Shown: positions 51,425-60,941, counted from the first letter of the stretch. The stretch: 64,000 nucleotides of DNA from Amycolatopsis sp. MtRt-6 (GCF_017308975.1 NZ_JADWPD010000021.1:1-64000), one strand, 5' to 3'. Made by a program: numbers and translations. Notes: generated by a model from the sequence alone, not told the origin.

Positions 51425-51880
51425 CTAACTGTTGACAGGGCTCGTCTGCCTCGACACGACCCGCCAGTCGCCGTCCTTCTTGACGAGCACCCACAGCGAG
51501 CGGGCCAGCTCTTCCGGTTCGATGTCGTCTTGGCCGTTCTTGACGACACCTCCCTCGGTGACCGCGATCGCTACCGAGTCGGTCAGCAGGCGGACCTCCT
51601 TCGGCTCGTCGGTCAGCCGGGTTCCCTGGAAACCGCCGGCGAAGGCGTCGGCCAGGTACGCGCGGATCTCCTCACGGCTGCTCAGCTGGGCATCGCCCAC
51701 GAGCATGCTGCCGTTGTCGACGAACAGGTCGGCGATGGCGTCGGCGTCGTTCGCGTCCCACCCCGCCCGTACGCGCAGCTGCGCGGTCACCACGGCACCC
51801 TCGACCCCGTTGGGGTAGGGGCCGTAGTGCGTCGCCCACTTCTTCGCACCCTCCACGAGGGCTTCGGCGTTGCTGCTCAT
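51425..51880 (-). CDS. SgcJ/EcaC-family NTF2-like protein, copy 1
   Basis: 151 residues from ATG 51880 with GGAGG upstream. It is an NTF2/SnoaL-like cone: VVTAQLRVRAGWDANDADAI, ADLFVDNGSMLVGDAQLSSR, EEIRAYLADAFAGGFQGTRL, then AIAVTEGG and LWVLVKKDGDWRVVSRQTSP. This is the wording of the SgcJ/EcaC family, present in nine-membered enediyne clusters and implicated there in formation of the enediyne core. It lies next to a second copy and close to the enediyne PKS. Confidence 0.88.
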   Translation of the reverse strand: MSSNAEALVEGAKKWATHYGPYPNGVEGAVVTAQLRVRAGWDANDADAIADLFVDNGSMLVGDAQLSSREEIRAYLADAFAGGFQGTRLTDEPKEVRLLTDSVAIAVTEGGVVKNGQDDIEPEELARSLWVLVKKDGDWRVVSRQTSPVNS

Positions 51881-51930
51881 TGGTTCGTCCTCCAAGCGAG
51901 TCTTGTCAGGTGTTTGGTGATTGCGGCGGA

Positions 51931-52404
51931 TTACCAGCGCAGGGTCGCGCCGCCCCCACGCGGGCTGTTCTGGTAGGCGGCGAGGTGCCACTGGCCGTCC
52001 CGCTTCACGACGACCCAGCTCGACAGCACCGCCAGTTCCGGCGCGATCTCGGTCTCCCCGGGCGGGAGAATACCGCCGTGCGTCCGGAACACGGCGACGT
52101 CGTCGGTGACGAACCGAAAATCGACCGGTCGTCCCGTTACGCCCGTTCCCTTGAACGGACCGGAATAAGCGGCCGCCATGAAAGCCTGGATCTCTTCGCG
52201 GCCACGCTTGTAGACATCGCCGGGAAGCAGCATCACGCCCTCTTCGGTGAACACCTTCGCGACGTCGGTCGCGTCGTTGCGCGACCACGCCTCGATCAGC
52301 CGCAGCGGCACGCCAAGGGCTTCCTTCTGCTTCTCGCCGGTGAACTCGCCGTAGTAAGCGTCCAGGGCGTCGCTGGTCGCCTCGGCGTCATGAATCGCGG
52401 TCAT
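51931..52404 (-). CDS. SgcJ/EcaC-family NTF2-like protein, copy 2
   Basis: 157 residues from ATG 52404 (GAGAGGACG upstream). The pattern is VPLRLIEAWSRNDATDVAKV, FTEEGVMLLPGDVYKRGREE, IQAFMAAAYSGPFKGTGVTG, AVFRTHGGILPPGE and SSWVVVKRDGQWHLAAYQNS. It is clearly diverged from copy 1, so this is not a recent duplication. Both are small cytosolic proteins of the NTF2 superfamily. Two adjacent copies may form a heteromer or act on different intermediates; that is inference. Confidence 0.88.
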   Translation of the reverse strand: MTAIHDAEATSDALDAYYGEFTGEKQKEALGVPLRLIEAWSRNDATDVAKVFTEEGVMLLPGDVYKRGREEIQAFMAAAYSGPFKGTGVTGRPVDFRFVTDDVAVFRTHGGILPPGETEIAPELAVLSSWVVVKRDGQWHLAAYQNSPRGGGATLRW

Positions 52405-52467
52405 TGGACGTCCTCTCGAAATCAGGACAGGCACTTCCGGTAATGGCCTGTCGATTATGGTTGCCGG

Positions 52468-53583
52468 TCACGGGCCCGGCCGTCTTCTCGCTTGCCGATC
52501 CGCGTCCGCCCGCAGCTCCGCCAGGGATGGCGCGACCACCTCGCGAACGATCTTGTAGTCGAGTACCAGCGTTCCCGGCATGCCTGCCGCGCACCATTCG
52601 CGCAGCACCGGAAGGTCGCCGACGGTGCGTACCGTGGGGGCCCCGAACGCGGCGGCCACCCCGGCGAAATCCGCGTCGGGGAACTCGATCGTCTGGGGAT
52701 CGGCCCCGGCGCCGCCGTAGCGGTGCACCTCGAATCCGTAGGCGGCATCGTCGTAGACGACGGCAAGGACCGAACGACGGGAACGGATCAGCGTCTCCAG
52801 GGTCGGGAAGCCCCATCAACGCGCCGCCGTCGCCAAAGATCGTCGCCGCGGGATCCGGCATCGACCAGTACATGAAGGGCCATGCGATGAAGTGGCCTCC
52901 GTCGAGCACGACCGTCCGTTCCGCGGGAAGGATTCCAGCGACCTTGGCCGCACCCGACCGCCACGCACCGAGCCCGGCGAGCACCAGCGGCCTGCGCGCC
53001 GTGGCGAGCCGGTGCAGGACGGCGTCCACTTCCGCCGGCTGGCATGCGGGCCGGCGGACCGGCTCGCTCACCACCGCCGGTTCCCCTTCGCAGGAACATG
53101 CGGTGGAGGCCAGGTCGGCAGGCAGGCACAACATCACCGGGCCGTCGCCGTCGCGGGCGAGCGCCGGCGCCCGTGCCGCCGTCCGCCGCACCGGCTCGCC
53201 TGCCGTCACGCGGACCGCGCGGGCACCGATCGCGTCGGCGAATCCGGCCGTGTTCATGTCGAAAGGGCGTGGGCCGCCGGTCGGCGCATCGCCGCAGATG
53301 ACGATCACGGAGCTGCGATGTTTCACCGCCTCGCTCAACGCCGTGGCGGTGTTGGAAAGACCGGCTCCATGCGTGGTGGCGCAGACCGCGGTCTCGCCGG
53401 TGGCCCGGTAGCAGGCGTCGGCCATCGCCATCGCCCCGCCATCGTGCCGGGCGGCCACGTAGTCGACGCCGTGCCGGATCAGGCCGGCGACGGCGAGGAA
53501 ATTGCCCGCACCGACGACGCTGGACGCCTGGCGTACGCCGCCACGGGCGAGCTCCCTCACCAGAACGACACCAGGTCTGTCAT
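52468..53583 (-). pseudogene. ThDP-dependent enzyme (acetolactate-synthase-like), collapsed
   Basis: ATG 53583 starts MTDLV, then a frameshift leads to VRELARGGVRQASSVVGAGN and the TPP N domain (VDYVAARHDGGAMAMADACY, THGAGLSNTATALSEAVKHR, with the catalytic Glu position occupied by Asp in RHDGG). The central domain is missing: RPLVLAGLGAWRSGAAKV runs straight into LPAERTVVLDGGHFIAWPF, the start of the TPP C domain, then IFGDGGALMGLP. A second frameshift near 52805 follows, and the end (HRYGGAGADPQTIEFPDADF) is in another frame to about 52468. It cannot be functional. The ancestral substrate would be an alpha-keto acid. Confidence 0.75.
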
Positions 53584-53695
53584 GTCCCGCGTCCCATCGT
53601 CGATGAATGGCTTATGGGCACCACGTTCGCAGCACCCACGGAACCGGTGCATCTCCCTGGCTGCTTCCGGCAGGGCGATCGGCACGAGAAGCGCA
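53584..53695 (-). pseudogene. Unassigned coding scrap upstream of the ThDP gene
   Basis: A minus-strand frame reads ALLVPIALPEAAREMHRFRG and CCERGAHKPFIDDGTRD and runs into the ThDP gene start. It looks like the C-terminal end of an upstream gene. I do not recognise the family. Confidence 0.3.
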
Positions 53696-53704
53696 CGGTC
53701 GGAG

Positions 53705-53909
53705 ACGCCCTGATGGGCCACTGACCGGCGACGAGTACGTCGAGAGCATCCGTGGCGGCAGGGAGATCTGCCTCTACGGCGACCGGGTGAAGGACGTGAC
53801 GACCCATCCTGCCTTCCGAAACCCGGTGCGGATGACGGCACGGATGTACGACACCCCTGCACGACCCGGCCCGGCGGAGGACTCGCGGACCAGGGGCCCA
53901 TCGCGGTAA
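53705..53909 (+). pseudogene. Second HpaB/SgcC-type monooxygenase, N-terminal remnant
   Basis: On the plus strand from about 53705 the frame reads GPLTGDEYVESIRGGREICL, YGDRVKDVTTHPAFRNPVRM and TARMYD. This equals the N-terminus of the intact HpaB-type protein at 49557-51101 (PLTGAEYLESLRDGREIYLY and so on) with about 80% identity by eye. It then degenerates and stops at 53907. It has the opposite orientation to the intact gene. Only about 50 codons remain. Confidence 0.8.
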
Positions 53910-54247
53910 GCGTTCCCGAACGCCTCGGCGACCGCGTCTTCTCGATTGCTGCCCGCGACAACAGCGATTCTCGCACGATTCCTGCGCGGCCACGGCCGGG
54001 GCACTATCAGAGAAGACGTTTCTTACGGTTACTGGGCATGCTGTCAACAGCGAGTCATCGCAAAGCGTCGCGCTCGGGGTTCCAGGTGCCACGAATCGTG
54101 CGTCGCCCAACAGGCCGTGCGTTTCGAGCGATATGGAAGGTAGTCCATGAGCAGCTTTGACGTTTCGCGCATTCTTGCGAACGCCAGGACGGTGGCCGTA
54201 TGTCGTGGCGGACGGGATGCGCGAACGGCGGGAATGTGGTGGTCCTG
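53910..54247. other. Leader region of the enediyne PKS gene
   Basis: Mostly gene-free. ATG 54147 opens a 33-codon frame (MSSFDVSRILANARTVAVCR) that looks like the first residues of a CoA-binding-domain protein and is then cut off. The PKS promoter should lie here. Several stops in all frames around 53990-54140 indicate non-coding DNA. Confidence 0.4.
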
Positions 54248-57200
54248 ATGGGTGTCGAGCGGGTCGCGATCGTCGGTGTCGGTCTGTGCTACCCGGACGC
54301 CAACTCGCCGGGTGAGCTGTGGGAGAACGTGCTGGCGGGGCGCCGGGCTTTCCGGCGGTTGCCGGACGAACGGATGAACAGCCAGGACTACTATTCACCC
54401 GATCCCGAAGCCCCGGACCGGTTCTACTCGCAGCAGGCGGCCGTGCTGCGCGACTTCGAGTTCGACCGGCTGCGGTACAAGGTCGCGGGGAGCACGTATC
54501 GCTCCACCGACCTGACCCACTGGCTGGCGCTCGAGGTGGCGTCGAGGGCGCTGGCCGACGCCGGACTGCCCGGCGGCGAAGGACTGCCGAGGGAGTCGAC
54601 CGGTGTCGTGCTGGGCAATAGCCTTACCGGCGAGTTCTCCAGGGCCAACCTCATGCGGCTGCGCTGGCCCTACGTCCGGCGGACCGTGGCCGCCGCGCTG
54701 GTCGAGAAGGGCTGGGGTGAGGACGAGACGGCGACGTTCCTCGGCCAGCTGGAGCAGCGGTACAAGGCGCCGTTCCCCGGGATCGACGAGGACACGCTCG
54801 CCGGTGGGCTCGCCAACACGATCGCGGGCCGGATCTGCAACCACTTCGACTTCAAGGGCGGCGGGTTCACCGTCGACGGCGCGTGCTCGTCGTCGCTGCT
54901 GTCTGTCGCGACGGCGGCGAACGCGCTGGCCGACGGTGAGCTGGACGTGGCGCTCGCCGGTGGCGTCGACCTTTCGATCGACCCGTTCGAAGTGATCGGC
55001 TTCGCCAAGACCGGCGCGCTGGCCACCGGCGAGATGAAGGTCTACGACCGGGGCTCGAACGGCTTCTGGCCTGGCGAGGGTTCCGGGATGCTGGTGCTGA
55101 TGCGGGAGAGCGACGCGCTCGCCAGGGGCGCGCGGATCTACGCCTCGATCACCGGCTGGGGAATCTCCTCGGACGGCAAGGGCGGCATCACACGGCCGGA
55201 GGTCGGCGGCCACCGGCTCGCGCTGGCGCGGGCCTACGGCCGCGCGGGCTACGGCGTGGAAACGGTGTCCTATTTCGAGGGACACGGCACCGGGACCGCG
55301 GTCGGCGACGCCACCGAGATCGAGGCGCTCTCGTCGGCCCGCCGGGACGCGGACGCGAGCGCCGAACCGGCCGCGCTCAGCACCATCAAGGGAAACCTCG
55401 GGCACACCAAGGCAGCGGCGGGGGTCGCCGGGTTGATCAAGGCGGCGCTCGCCGTATACCACCAGGTGATCCCACCGGCCACCGGCCACGTCGACCCGCA
55501 CCCGCAGCTGCTGGCGGAGTCGGCGGCGATGTACGTGCCGCACGAGGCGGGGCTGTGGCCCGCCGAGCGGCCGGTCCGGGCCGGGGTCTCCGCGATGGGC
55601 TTCGGCGGGATCAACTCGCATGTCGCCGTCGAGCAGGCCCCCGGCGTGCCGCGGCGCGTGGAACTGGACGACACCACGAGGAACCTGGTCACTGGAAGGC
55701 AGGACGCGGAGCTGCTCCTGCTCGACGCGGGCGACCTCGCCGAGCTGCGCGAGCGGATCGGAAAGGTGGCGGGGTTCGTCGGCAAGCTGGCGATGGCCGA
55801 GCTGACCGACCTGGCCGGGGCGCTGGCGGGCACGCTGACCGGCGGGGCCGCGCGCGCCGCGGTCGTGGCGAGCACGCCGGACGAGGCCGAGCGCAAGCTG
55901 ACCCGCTTGCTCAGCACGCTCGAAGGAGGGGCGACCAGTGTTTTCGCCGCCGGTGAGGGCGTCTTCGCCGCGGCCAGGACGAGTGCCCCGCGCATCGCGT
56001 ACCTGTTCCCCGGGCAGGGCTCTGGCCGGGGTGCCGCCGGCGCGCTGCGGCGCCGGTTCCGCTCGGCCGACGACATCTTCCGGATCGCGAACCTGCCCGA
56101 GGGCGGCGACCAGGTGGCGACCGAGGTGGCCCAGCCCCGCATCGTCACCGGCTCGCTCGCGGCGTTGCGGGTGCTCGGCGAGCTCGGTATCGAGGCGGCC
56201 ATCGCGGCCGGGCACAGCCTCGGCGAGCTGACCGCGCTGCACTGGGGCGGGGCGATGGACGAGGCGCAGGTGCTCCGGCTCGCCGCGATCCGCGGCAAGG
56301 TGATGGCCAGCGCCAGCCACGGCGACGGGGCGATGGCCGGGCTGGCCACCGACCCGAACGGCGTGGAGCGCTTCGCCGACGGCGAAGACGTGGTGATCGC
56401 CGGGTACAACGCGCCGAGGCAGACCGTGATCTCCGGCCCCGCCGAGGCGGTGGAAAGGGTGTGCGCGAAGGCGCGGGCCGCCGACGTGACCGCGACGAGG
56501 ATCAACGTCTCGCACGCGTTCCACTCGCCCGCCGTCGAACCGGCCGCCGAGGCGCTGACCGAGCATCTGGCCGGGTTCGGGTTCGACCGGCTCAGCGGGG
56601 CGGTGGTGTCCACCGTGACCGGTGAGGTACTGCACGGCGCCGAGGACCTCGGCGAGCTGCTGCGCGACCAGGTCGTGCTGCCGGTGCGGTTCCGCGAAGC
56701 CGCGGCGAAGGCGGCCGAGGGCTGCGATCTCGTGCTCGAGGTCGGCCCCGGCCGGGTACTCGCCGGGCTGCTCGAGTCGATCGCGCCGGGTACCCCGGTG
56801 CTGTCGGTGGACACCGACAGCGGCTCGTTGTCGTCGTTGCTTTCCGTCGCGGGCGCGGCGTTCAGCCTCGGCGCGCCCGTACGGACCGAGGCCCTGTTCG
56901 AGGGCAGGGTTGTGCGGCCGATCTCGCTCGAAGGCGATATGACCTTCCTGGCCAGCCCATGTGAGTCGGCTCCGGCGATCGACGCCGAGCTGGTGTCCGC
57001 CTTACCCGCCGAGCGGCCAAGGCAGGAAGCGGCCGAACCGGCCGGTGGCGGTGGCAGCACGCTGGATCTGCTGCGCAAGCTGGCCGCGGAGCGCGTCGAG
57101 CTGCCGCTGGAGACCGTCACCGCGGACAGCCACCCGCTGGACGACCTGCACCTGAGTTCCATCACGGTCGGCCAGCTGGTCAACGAGGTGACCAGGGCGC

Positions 57201-60073
57201 TCGGCCGCCCGCCGCTGGCGGGCATGCCCAACTTCGCCACCGTGTGCCTCGGTGACCTGGCCGAGATGATCGACGAGCTGGCCGAGACCGAGCAGGCCAA
57301 GGACGAGACGTCCGGGGCCGGCGAGGTGCCGGGCGTCGAGCCGTGGGTGCGCTCGTTCGCCGTGGACTACGTCGAGCGGCCGCGCCCGGGCGCCGATCTC
57401 GGCTCGGCGGGGGGCGCGACGCACGAGTGGACCGTGTTCGCCCCGGACGGCCACCCGCTGGCCGAACCGCTGCGAGCCGCGCTGGCCAGCGCGGGGGTCG
57501 GCGACGGCGTGCTGCTGTGCCTGCCCGCCGACTGCGGTGCCGGCCACCTCGGCCTGTTCCTCGACGCGGGCAGGGCGGCGCTGGCCGCACCGACCGGTAC
57601 CCGGTTCGTCGTGGTGCAGCGCGGGCTCGGGGCCGCCGGGCTGGCCAGGACGCTGCGGCTGGAGGACCCTTCGACGCGAACCACGATCGTTGACCTCGAC
57701 GACATCGTGCCCTCGGGCGACGCGCTCGCCGACGCGGTGTCCACCGTGGTCGCCGAGGTGGCGGCCACGACGGACTTCGCCGAGGTGCGGTACACCGCCG
57801 ACGGCAGGCGGACCGTGCCGATGCTGGAGGCGAGGCAGGCGAGGACGGTCGAACCCGGCACGTCGCCGCTCGGCGAGGGCGACGTACTACTGGTCACCGG
57901 AGGCGGCAAGGGCATCACGGCCGAGTGCGCGCTGGCGATCGCGAAGGATTCCGGGGCGAAACTGGCCCTGCTCGGCAGGGCCGACCCGGCCGAGGACACC
58001 GAGCTGGCGGCCAACCTGTCCAGATTGGACGCGGCGGGTGTGCGGTACCGCTACGTGCGGGCCGACGTGACGTCGGCCGGGCAGGTGGGCGAGGCGGTCG
58101 AGCAGGTGCAGGCCAGCCTCGGCCAGGTCACCGCGGTGCTGCACGGGGCGGGGCGGAACGAACCCGCGGCTGTGTTCTCCCTTACCGAGCAGGGATTCCG
58201 GTCGACGGTGGCGCCCAAGGTGGACGGCCTGAAAGCGGTACTGTCCGCTGTGGACGCCGACCGGATCAAGCTGCTGGTGACCTTCGGCAGCATCATCGGC
58301 AGGGCCGGCCTGCGCGGAGAGGCGCACTACGCCACCGCCAACGACTGGATGTCCGAGCTGACCTTGCGGTTCGGCCAGGAACACCCAGGGGCCCGTGTGC
58401 TGGCGATGGAGTGGTCGGTGTGGTCCGGCGCCGGGATGGGCGAGAAGCTGGGCGTGGTCGAGGCGTTGCAGCGCGACGGCATCACCCCGATCTCCACCGA
58501 GCAGGGCATCGACGTGCTGCGCCAGGTGCTCGCCGACCCGGGGGCGCCGCCGGTGCTCGTCGTCGGTGGCCGCACGGGCGGGCTGGCCACGCTGCCCATC
58601 GAGCGGCCCGAGCTGCCGCTGACCAGGTTCGTGGACAGGGCCGTCGTGCACTATCCCGGGATCGAGCTGATCACCGAGGCCGATCTCGCCGACGGCAGCG
58701 ATCCCTATCTCGGCGACCATCTGCTCGACGGCGACCTGCTCTTCCCCGCGGTGCTGGGCATGGAGGCGATGACCCAGGTGGCCGCGGCGGTGAGCGGGCG
58801 GACGGGCTCGCCGCGGCTGGACGGCGTCGAGTTCCTCCGGCCGATCGTGGTGCCCCGCACGGGCTCGACCACGATCAGGGTGGCCGCACTGGTCCGCGAC
58901 CAGGACACGGTCGACGTCGTGATCCGCAGCGGGGAAACCGGGTTCGGCGCGGACCACTTCCGGGCCAGGCTGCGGTACTCCGGCCCCGAGCCGGAACGGG
59001 GCGAGGTCACCGGGGCGCACGAGCTGTCGGCGGTTCCGGTGGACCCGGTGACCGAGCTCTACGGCAGCGTGCTGTTCCAGGGCAAGCGGTTCCAGCGGCT
59101 GCTGGCCTACCGCAGGGCGAGCGCGCGGCAGGCGGTGGCCGAGATCTCCACCAGGTCCGAGGCCGCGTGGTTCGCGCCGTTCCTTCCGCAGGAACGGATC
59201 CTGGCCGACCCGGGTACACGGGACGCGATGATGCACGCGATCCAGTGCTGCGTCCCGGACGCGACGCTGCTGCCGCAGGGCATCGAGCGGCTGTACCTCG
59301 CCGACCGTGAGCGGCAGCAGGCCCTGGAGTACGTGGTGCTGGACGCGGTGGAGCGGTCGCAGGACGGCGACACCTACGTCTACGACCTCGACGTGCGGGC
59401 CCAGGACGGCGAGCTGGTGGAGCGCTGGGAGGGGCTGACCCTGCGGGCGGTCCGCAAGCGGGACGGCGCCGGACCGTGGGTTCCGGCCGTGCTCGGATCC
59501 TATGTGGAGCGTGCGCTGGAGCGGGTGCTCGGTGGCCACCGGGCGGTGGTGGTCGAGCCCGACCCCGCCGACGGCGACGTCGGCACGACCGCGCAGCGCA
59601 GGGCACAGACCGAGCTGGCCGCGAGCAGGGCGGCGGGCAGGCCGGTGCGGCTGCGCTACCGCCCGGACGGCAAGCCGGAGGCGGACGGGTTCGAGGTCTC
59701 GGCCTCGCACACCGCGGGCCTGACGTTCGTGGTGGCGGGTTCCGGCAAGCTCACCTGCGACGCCGAGGCCGCCACCGAGCGCGGCGAACAGGACTGGGCC
59801 GGCCTGCTCGGCGCCGAGCTGCTCGCGGTGAGCGACCTGCTCGCCGCCGAATCGGGCGAGCCGGTGACGGTGTCGCGCACGAGGGTGTGGACCGCGCTGG
59901 AGTGCGTCCGCAAGACCGGTGAGCTGACCCAGTCGCTGGCCGTACACCGGGTGCACCAGGACGGCTGGGCCGTGCTGTCCACTGGCGGGGCGAAGATCGC
60001 GACCTGGGCGACGATGGTGCACGGCCGGCCCGCGCCGGTGGTGTTCGCGGTACTCGCGGGAGAGGAAGCCTGA
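54248..60073 (+). CDS. pksE: Iterative enediyne polyketide synthase (PksE)
   Basis: 1941 residues from ATG 54248; the frame opens at 54200. Domain order is that of all enediyne PKSs. KS: Cys213 in DGACSSSL, His in EGHGTGTAVGD and GNLGHTKAAAG. AT: Ser657 in GHSLGELTALHWGGAMD. Central ACP: DLHLSSITVGQL near residue 970. KR: LLVTGGGKGITAECALAI near 1215. DH: GDHLLDGDLLFPAVLGMEAM near 1490. C-terminal PPTase-like domain: RYRPDGKPEADGFEVSASHT near 1800. The N-terminal wording (DPEAPDRFYSQQAAVL, STYRSTDLTHWLAL, LAGGLANTIAGRICNHFDFK) is diagnostic. It builds a linear polyene on its own ACP, activated by its own PPTase domain, released by the thioesterase encoded next. No frameshift is present. Confidence 0.97.
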   Translation: MGVERVAIVGVGLCYPDANSPGELWENVLAGRRAFRRLPDERMNSQDYYSPDPEAPDRFYSQQAAVLRDFEFDRLRYKVAGSTYRSTDLTHWLALEVASRALADAGLPGGEGLPRESTGVVLGNSLTGEFSRANLMRLRWPYVRRTVAAALVEKGWGEDETATFLGQLEQRYKAPFPGIDEDTLAGGLANTIAGRICNHFDFKGGGFTVDGACSSSLLSVATAANALADGELDVALAGGVDLSIDPFEVIGFAKTGALATGEMKVYDRGSNGFWPGEGSGMLVLMRESDALARGARIYASITGWGISSDGKGGITRPEVGGHRLALARAYGRAGYGVETVSYFEGHGTGTAVGDATEIEALSSARRDADASAEPAALSTIKGNLGHTKAAAGVAGLIKAALAVYHQVIPPATGHVDPHPQLLAESAAMYVPHEAGLWPAERPVRAGVSAMGFGGINSHVAVEQAPGVPRRVELDDTTRNLVTGRQDAELLLLDAGDLAELRERIGKVAGFVGKLAMAELTDLAGALAGTLTGGAARAAVVASTPDEAERKLTRLLSTLEGGATSVFAAGEGVFAAARTSAPRIAYLFPGQGSGRGAAGALRRRFRSADDIFRIANLPEGGDQVATEVAQPRIVTGSLAALRVLGELGIEAAIAAGHSLGELTALHWGGAMDEAQVLRLAAIRGKVMASASHGDGAMAGLATDPNGVERFADGEDVVIAGYNAPRQTVISGPAEAVERVCAKARAADVTATRINVSHAFHSPAVEPAAEALTEHLAGFGFDRLSGAVVSTVTGEVLHGAEDLGELLRDQVVLPVRFREAAAKAAEGCDLVLEVGPGRVLAGLLESIAPGTPVLSVDTDSGSLSSLLSVAGAAFSLGAPVRTEALFEGRVVRPISLEGDMTFLASPCESAPAIDAELVSALPAERPRQEAAEPAGGGGSTLDLLRKLAAERVELPLETVTADSHPLDDLHLSSITVGQLVNEVTRALGRPPLAGMPNFATVCLGDLAEMIDELAETEQAKDETSGAGEVPGVEPWVRSFAVDYVERPRPGADLGSAGGATHEWTVFAPDGHPLAEPLRAALASAGVGDGVLLCLPADCGAGHLGLFLDAGRAALAAPTGTRFVVVQRGLGAAGLARTLRLEDPSTRTTIVDLDDIVPSGDALADAVSTVVAEVAATTDFAEVRYTADGRRTVPMLEARQARTVEPGTSPLGEGDVLLVTGGGKGITAECALAIAKDSGAKLALLGRADPAEDTELAANLSRLDAAGVRYRYVRADVTSAGQVGEAVEQVQASLGQVTAVLHGAGRNEPAAVFSLTEQGFRSTVAPKVDGLKAVLSAVDADRIKLLVTFGSIIGRAGLRGEAHYATANDWMSELTLRFGQEHPGARVLAMEWSVWSGAGMGEKLGVVEALQRDGITPISTEQGIDVLRQVLADPGAPPVLVVGGRTGGLATLPIERPELPLTRFVDRAVVHYPGIELITEADLADGSDPYLGDHLLDGDLLFPAVLGMEAMTQVAAAVSGRTGSPRLDGVEFLRPIVVPRTGSTTIRVAALVRDQDTVDVVIRSGETGFGADHFRARLRYSGPEPERGEVTGAHELSAVPVDPVTELYGSVLFQGKRFQRLLAYRRASARQAVAEISTRSEAAWFAPFLPQERILADPGTRDAMMHAIQCCVPDATLLPQGIERLYLADRERQQALEYVVLDAVERSQDGDTYVYDLDVRAQDGELVERWEGLTLRAVRKRDGAGPWVPAVLGSYVERALERVLGGHRAVVVEPDPADGDVGTTAQRRAQTELAASRAAGRPVRLRYRPDGKPEADGFEVSASHTAGLTFVVAGSGKLTCDAEAATERGEQDWAGLLGAELLAVSDLLAAESGEPVTVSRTRVWTALECVRKTGELTQSLAVHRVHQDGWAVLSTGGAKIATWATMVHGRPAPVVFAVLAGEEA

Positions 60074-60075
60074 GC

Positions 60076-60528
60076 ATGACGGGCTACTACGAGATCCGGC
60101 ACACCGTCGGGTTCGAGGAGACCAACCTGGTCGGCAACGTCTACTACGTGAACTACCTGCGCTGGCAGGGACGTTGCCGGGAGATGTTCCTCAAGGAGAA
60201 GGCACCGACCGTGCTGGCGGAGGTTCGCGACGACCTGAAGCTGTTCACGCTGAAGGTCGAGTGTGAATTCTTCGCCGAGATCACCGCGTTCCACGAGCTG
60301 TCCATCCGGATGCGGCTCGAGGAGCTGACCCAGACCCAGATCCAGTTCACCTTCGACTACGTGCACCTGCACGAGGACGGCGAGATCCTGGTCGCCCGCG
60401 GCAGGCAGCGGATCGCGTGCATGCGCGGCCCGAACACGAACACGGTCCCGGCCAGGGTTCCCGAGGAGCTGCGTGCCGCGCTCGCTCCGTACTCGGCGAA
60501 CGCGGCCATGCTGACCGCGGGAGGATGA
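60076..60528 (+). CDS. Enediyne hotdog-fold thioesterase (E10/CalE7 type)
   Basis: 150 residues, two bases after the PKS stop. The sequence YYEIRHTVGFEETNLVGNVY, YVNYLRWQGRCREMFLKEKA and VECEFFAEITAFHELSIRMR is that of SgcE10/CalE7/DynE7 thioesterases. These hotdog enzymes lack the usual catalytic acid and release the PKS-bound polyene (a heptaene in vitro). The tight spacing implies co-translation with the PKS. Together the two genes are the signature pair of an enediyne locus. Confidence 0.96.
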   Translation: MTGYYEIRHTVGFEETNLVGNVYYVNYLRWQGRCREMFLKEKAPTVLAEVRDDLKLFTLKVECEFFAEITAFHELSIRMRLEELTQTQIQFTFDYVHLHEDGEILVARGRQRIACMRGPNTNTVPARVPEELRAALAPYSANAAMLTAGG

Positions 60529-60530
60529 CT

Positions 60531-60774
60531 TGGCCGACAACGGTTCCGCAGGTGGCCATCGGCCGATAGCCAGGTTGCCGCGCCCGCCGGCGCAACGGTT
60601 GTCAAGGCAGGCCTCGCACTGGTCAAGGTGTACGGCGGGCGCGACCACTCGATCTTCGTCGGCGAGGTGCTCGAAGCCACTCGCGGCGTGGGTGATTCGG
60701 CGCTGCTCTTTCACGGCGGCCGGTTCGAGCACACCGGCACCGTGCCAGCCCACGACGAAAAGGCCATCTCGTGA
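60531..60774 (+). pseudogene. Flavin reductase (SgcE6/HpaC-like), C-terminal remnant
   Basis: The frame ending at TGA 60772-60774 reads ALVKVYGGRDHSIFVGEVLE, then GDSALLFHGGRFEHTG. This is the C-terminal GDHxIxxGEV and LL-F-GRF segment of HpaC/SgcE6 flavin reductases. The start is damaged: upstream of about 60590 the sequence no longer matches. Such a reductase feeds FADH2 to the HpaB-type oxygenase and is conserved in nine-membered enediyne clusters. As it stands the flavin-binding half is missing. Confidence 0.7.
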
Positions 60775-60941
60775 CTACCAACCAGGCCGCGGTGCCCGTC
60801 CCGATCGAGCCGAGAACCCCGAACCGGATGGCCGGCTCGGCCGGGGCATCGTGTGGAGCGACCTCGTCGCCGAAATGGAACGCGAGTGGGCGCGGCGAGG
60901 CCGCGAGAACCACGACGTCCGGGAGGACCGGAGGGCCGCCT
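60771..60941 (+). pseudogene. Unrecognised frameshifted gene after the flavin reductase
   Basis: GTG 60771 overlaps the preceding TGA and gives TTNQAAVPVPIEPRTPNRMA, then shifts frame to GRGIVWSDLVAEMEREWARR and GRENHDVREDRRAA with a stop at about 60943. The start/stop overlaps show an operon. I do not recognise the family. Confidence 0.4.

Noticed and set aside
54395..56635. 746-codon minus-strand open frame inside the PKS gene
   Set aside because: It is the antisense shadow of the KS-AT region, rich in Arg/Gly/Pro/Ala with no family motif. The same applies to 57887-60022 and 55270-57300.
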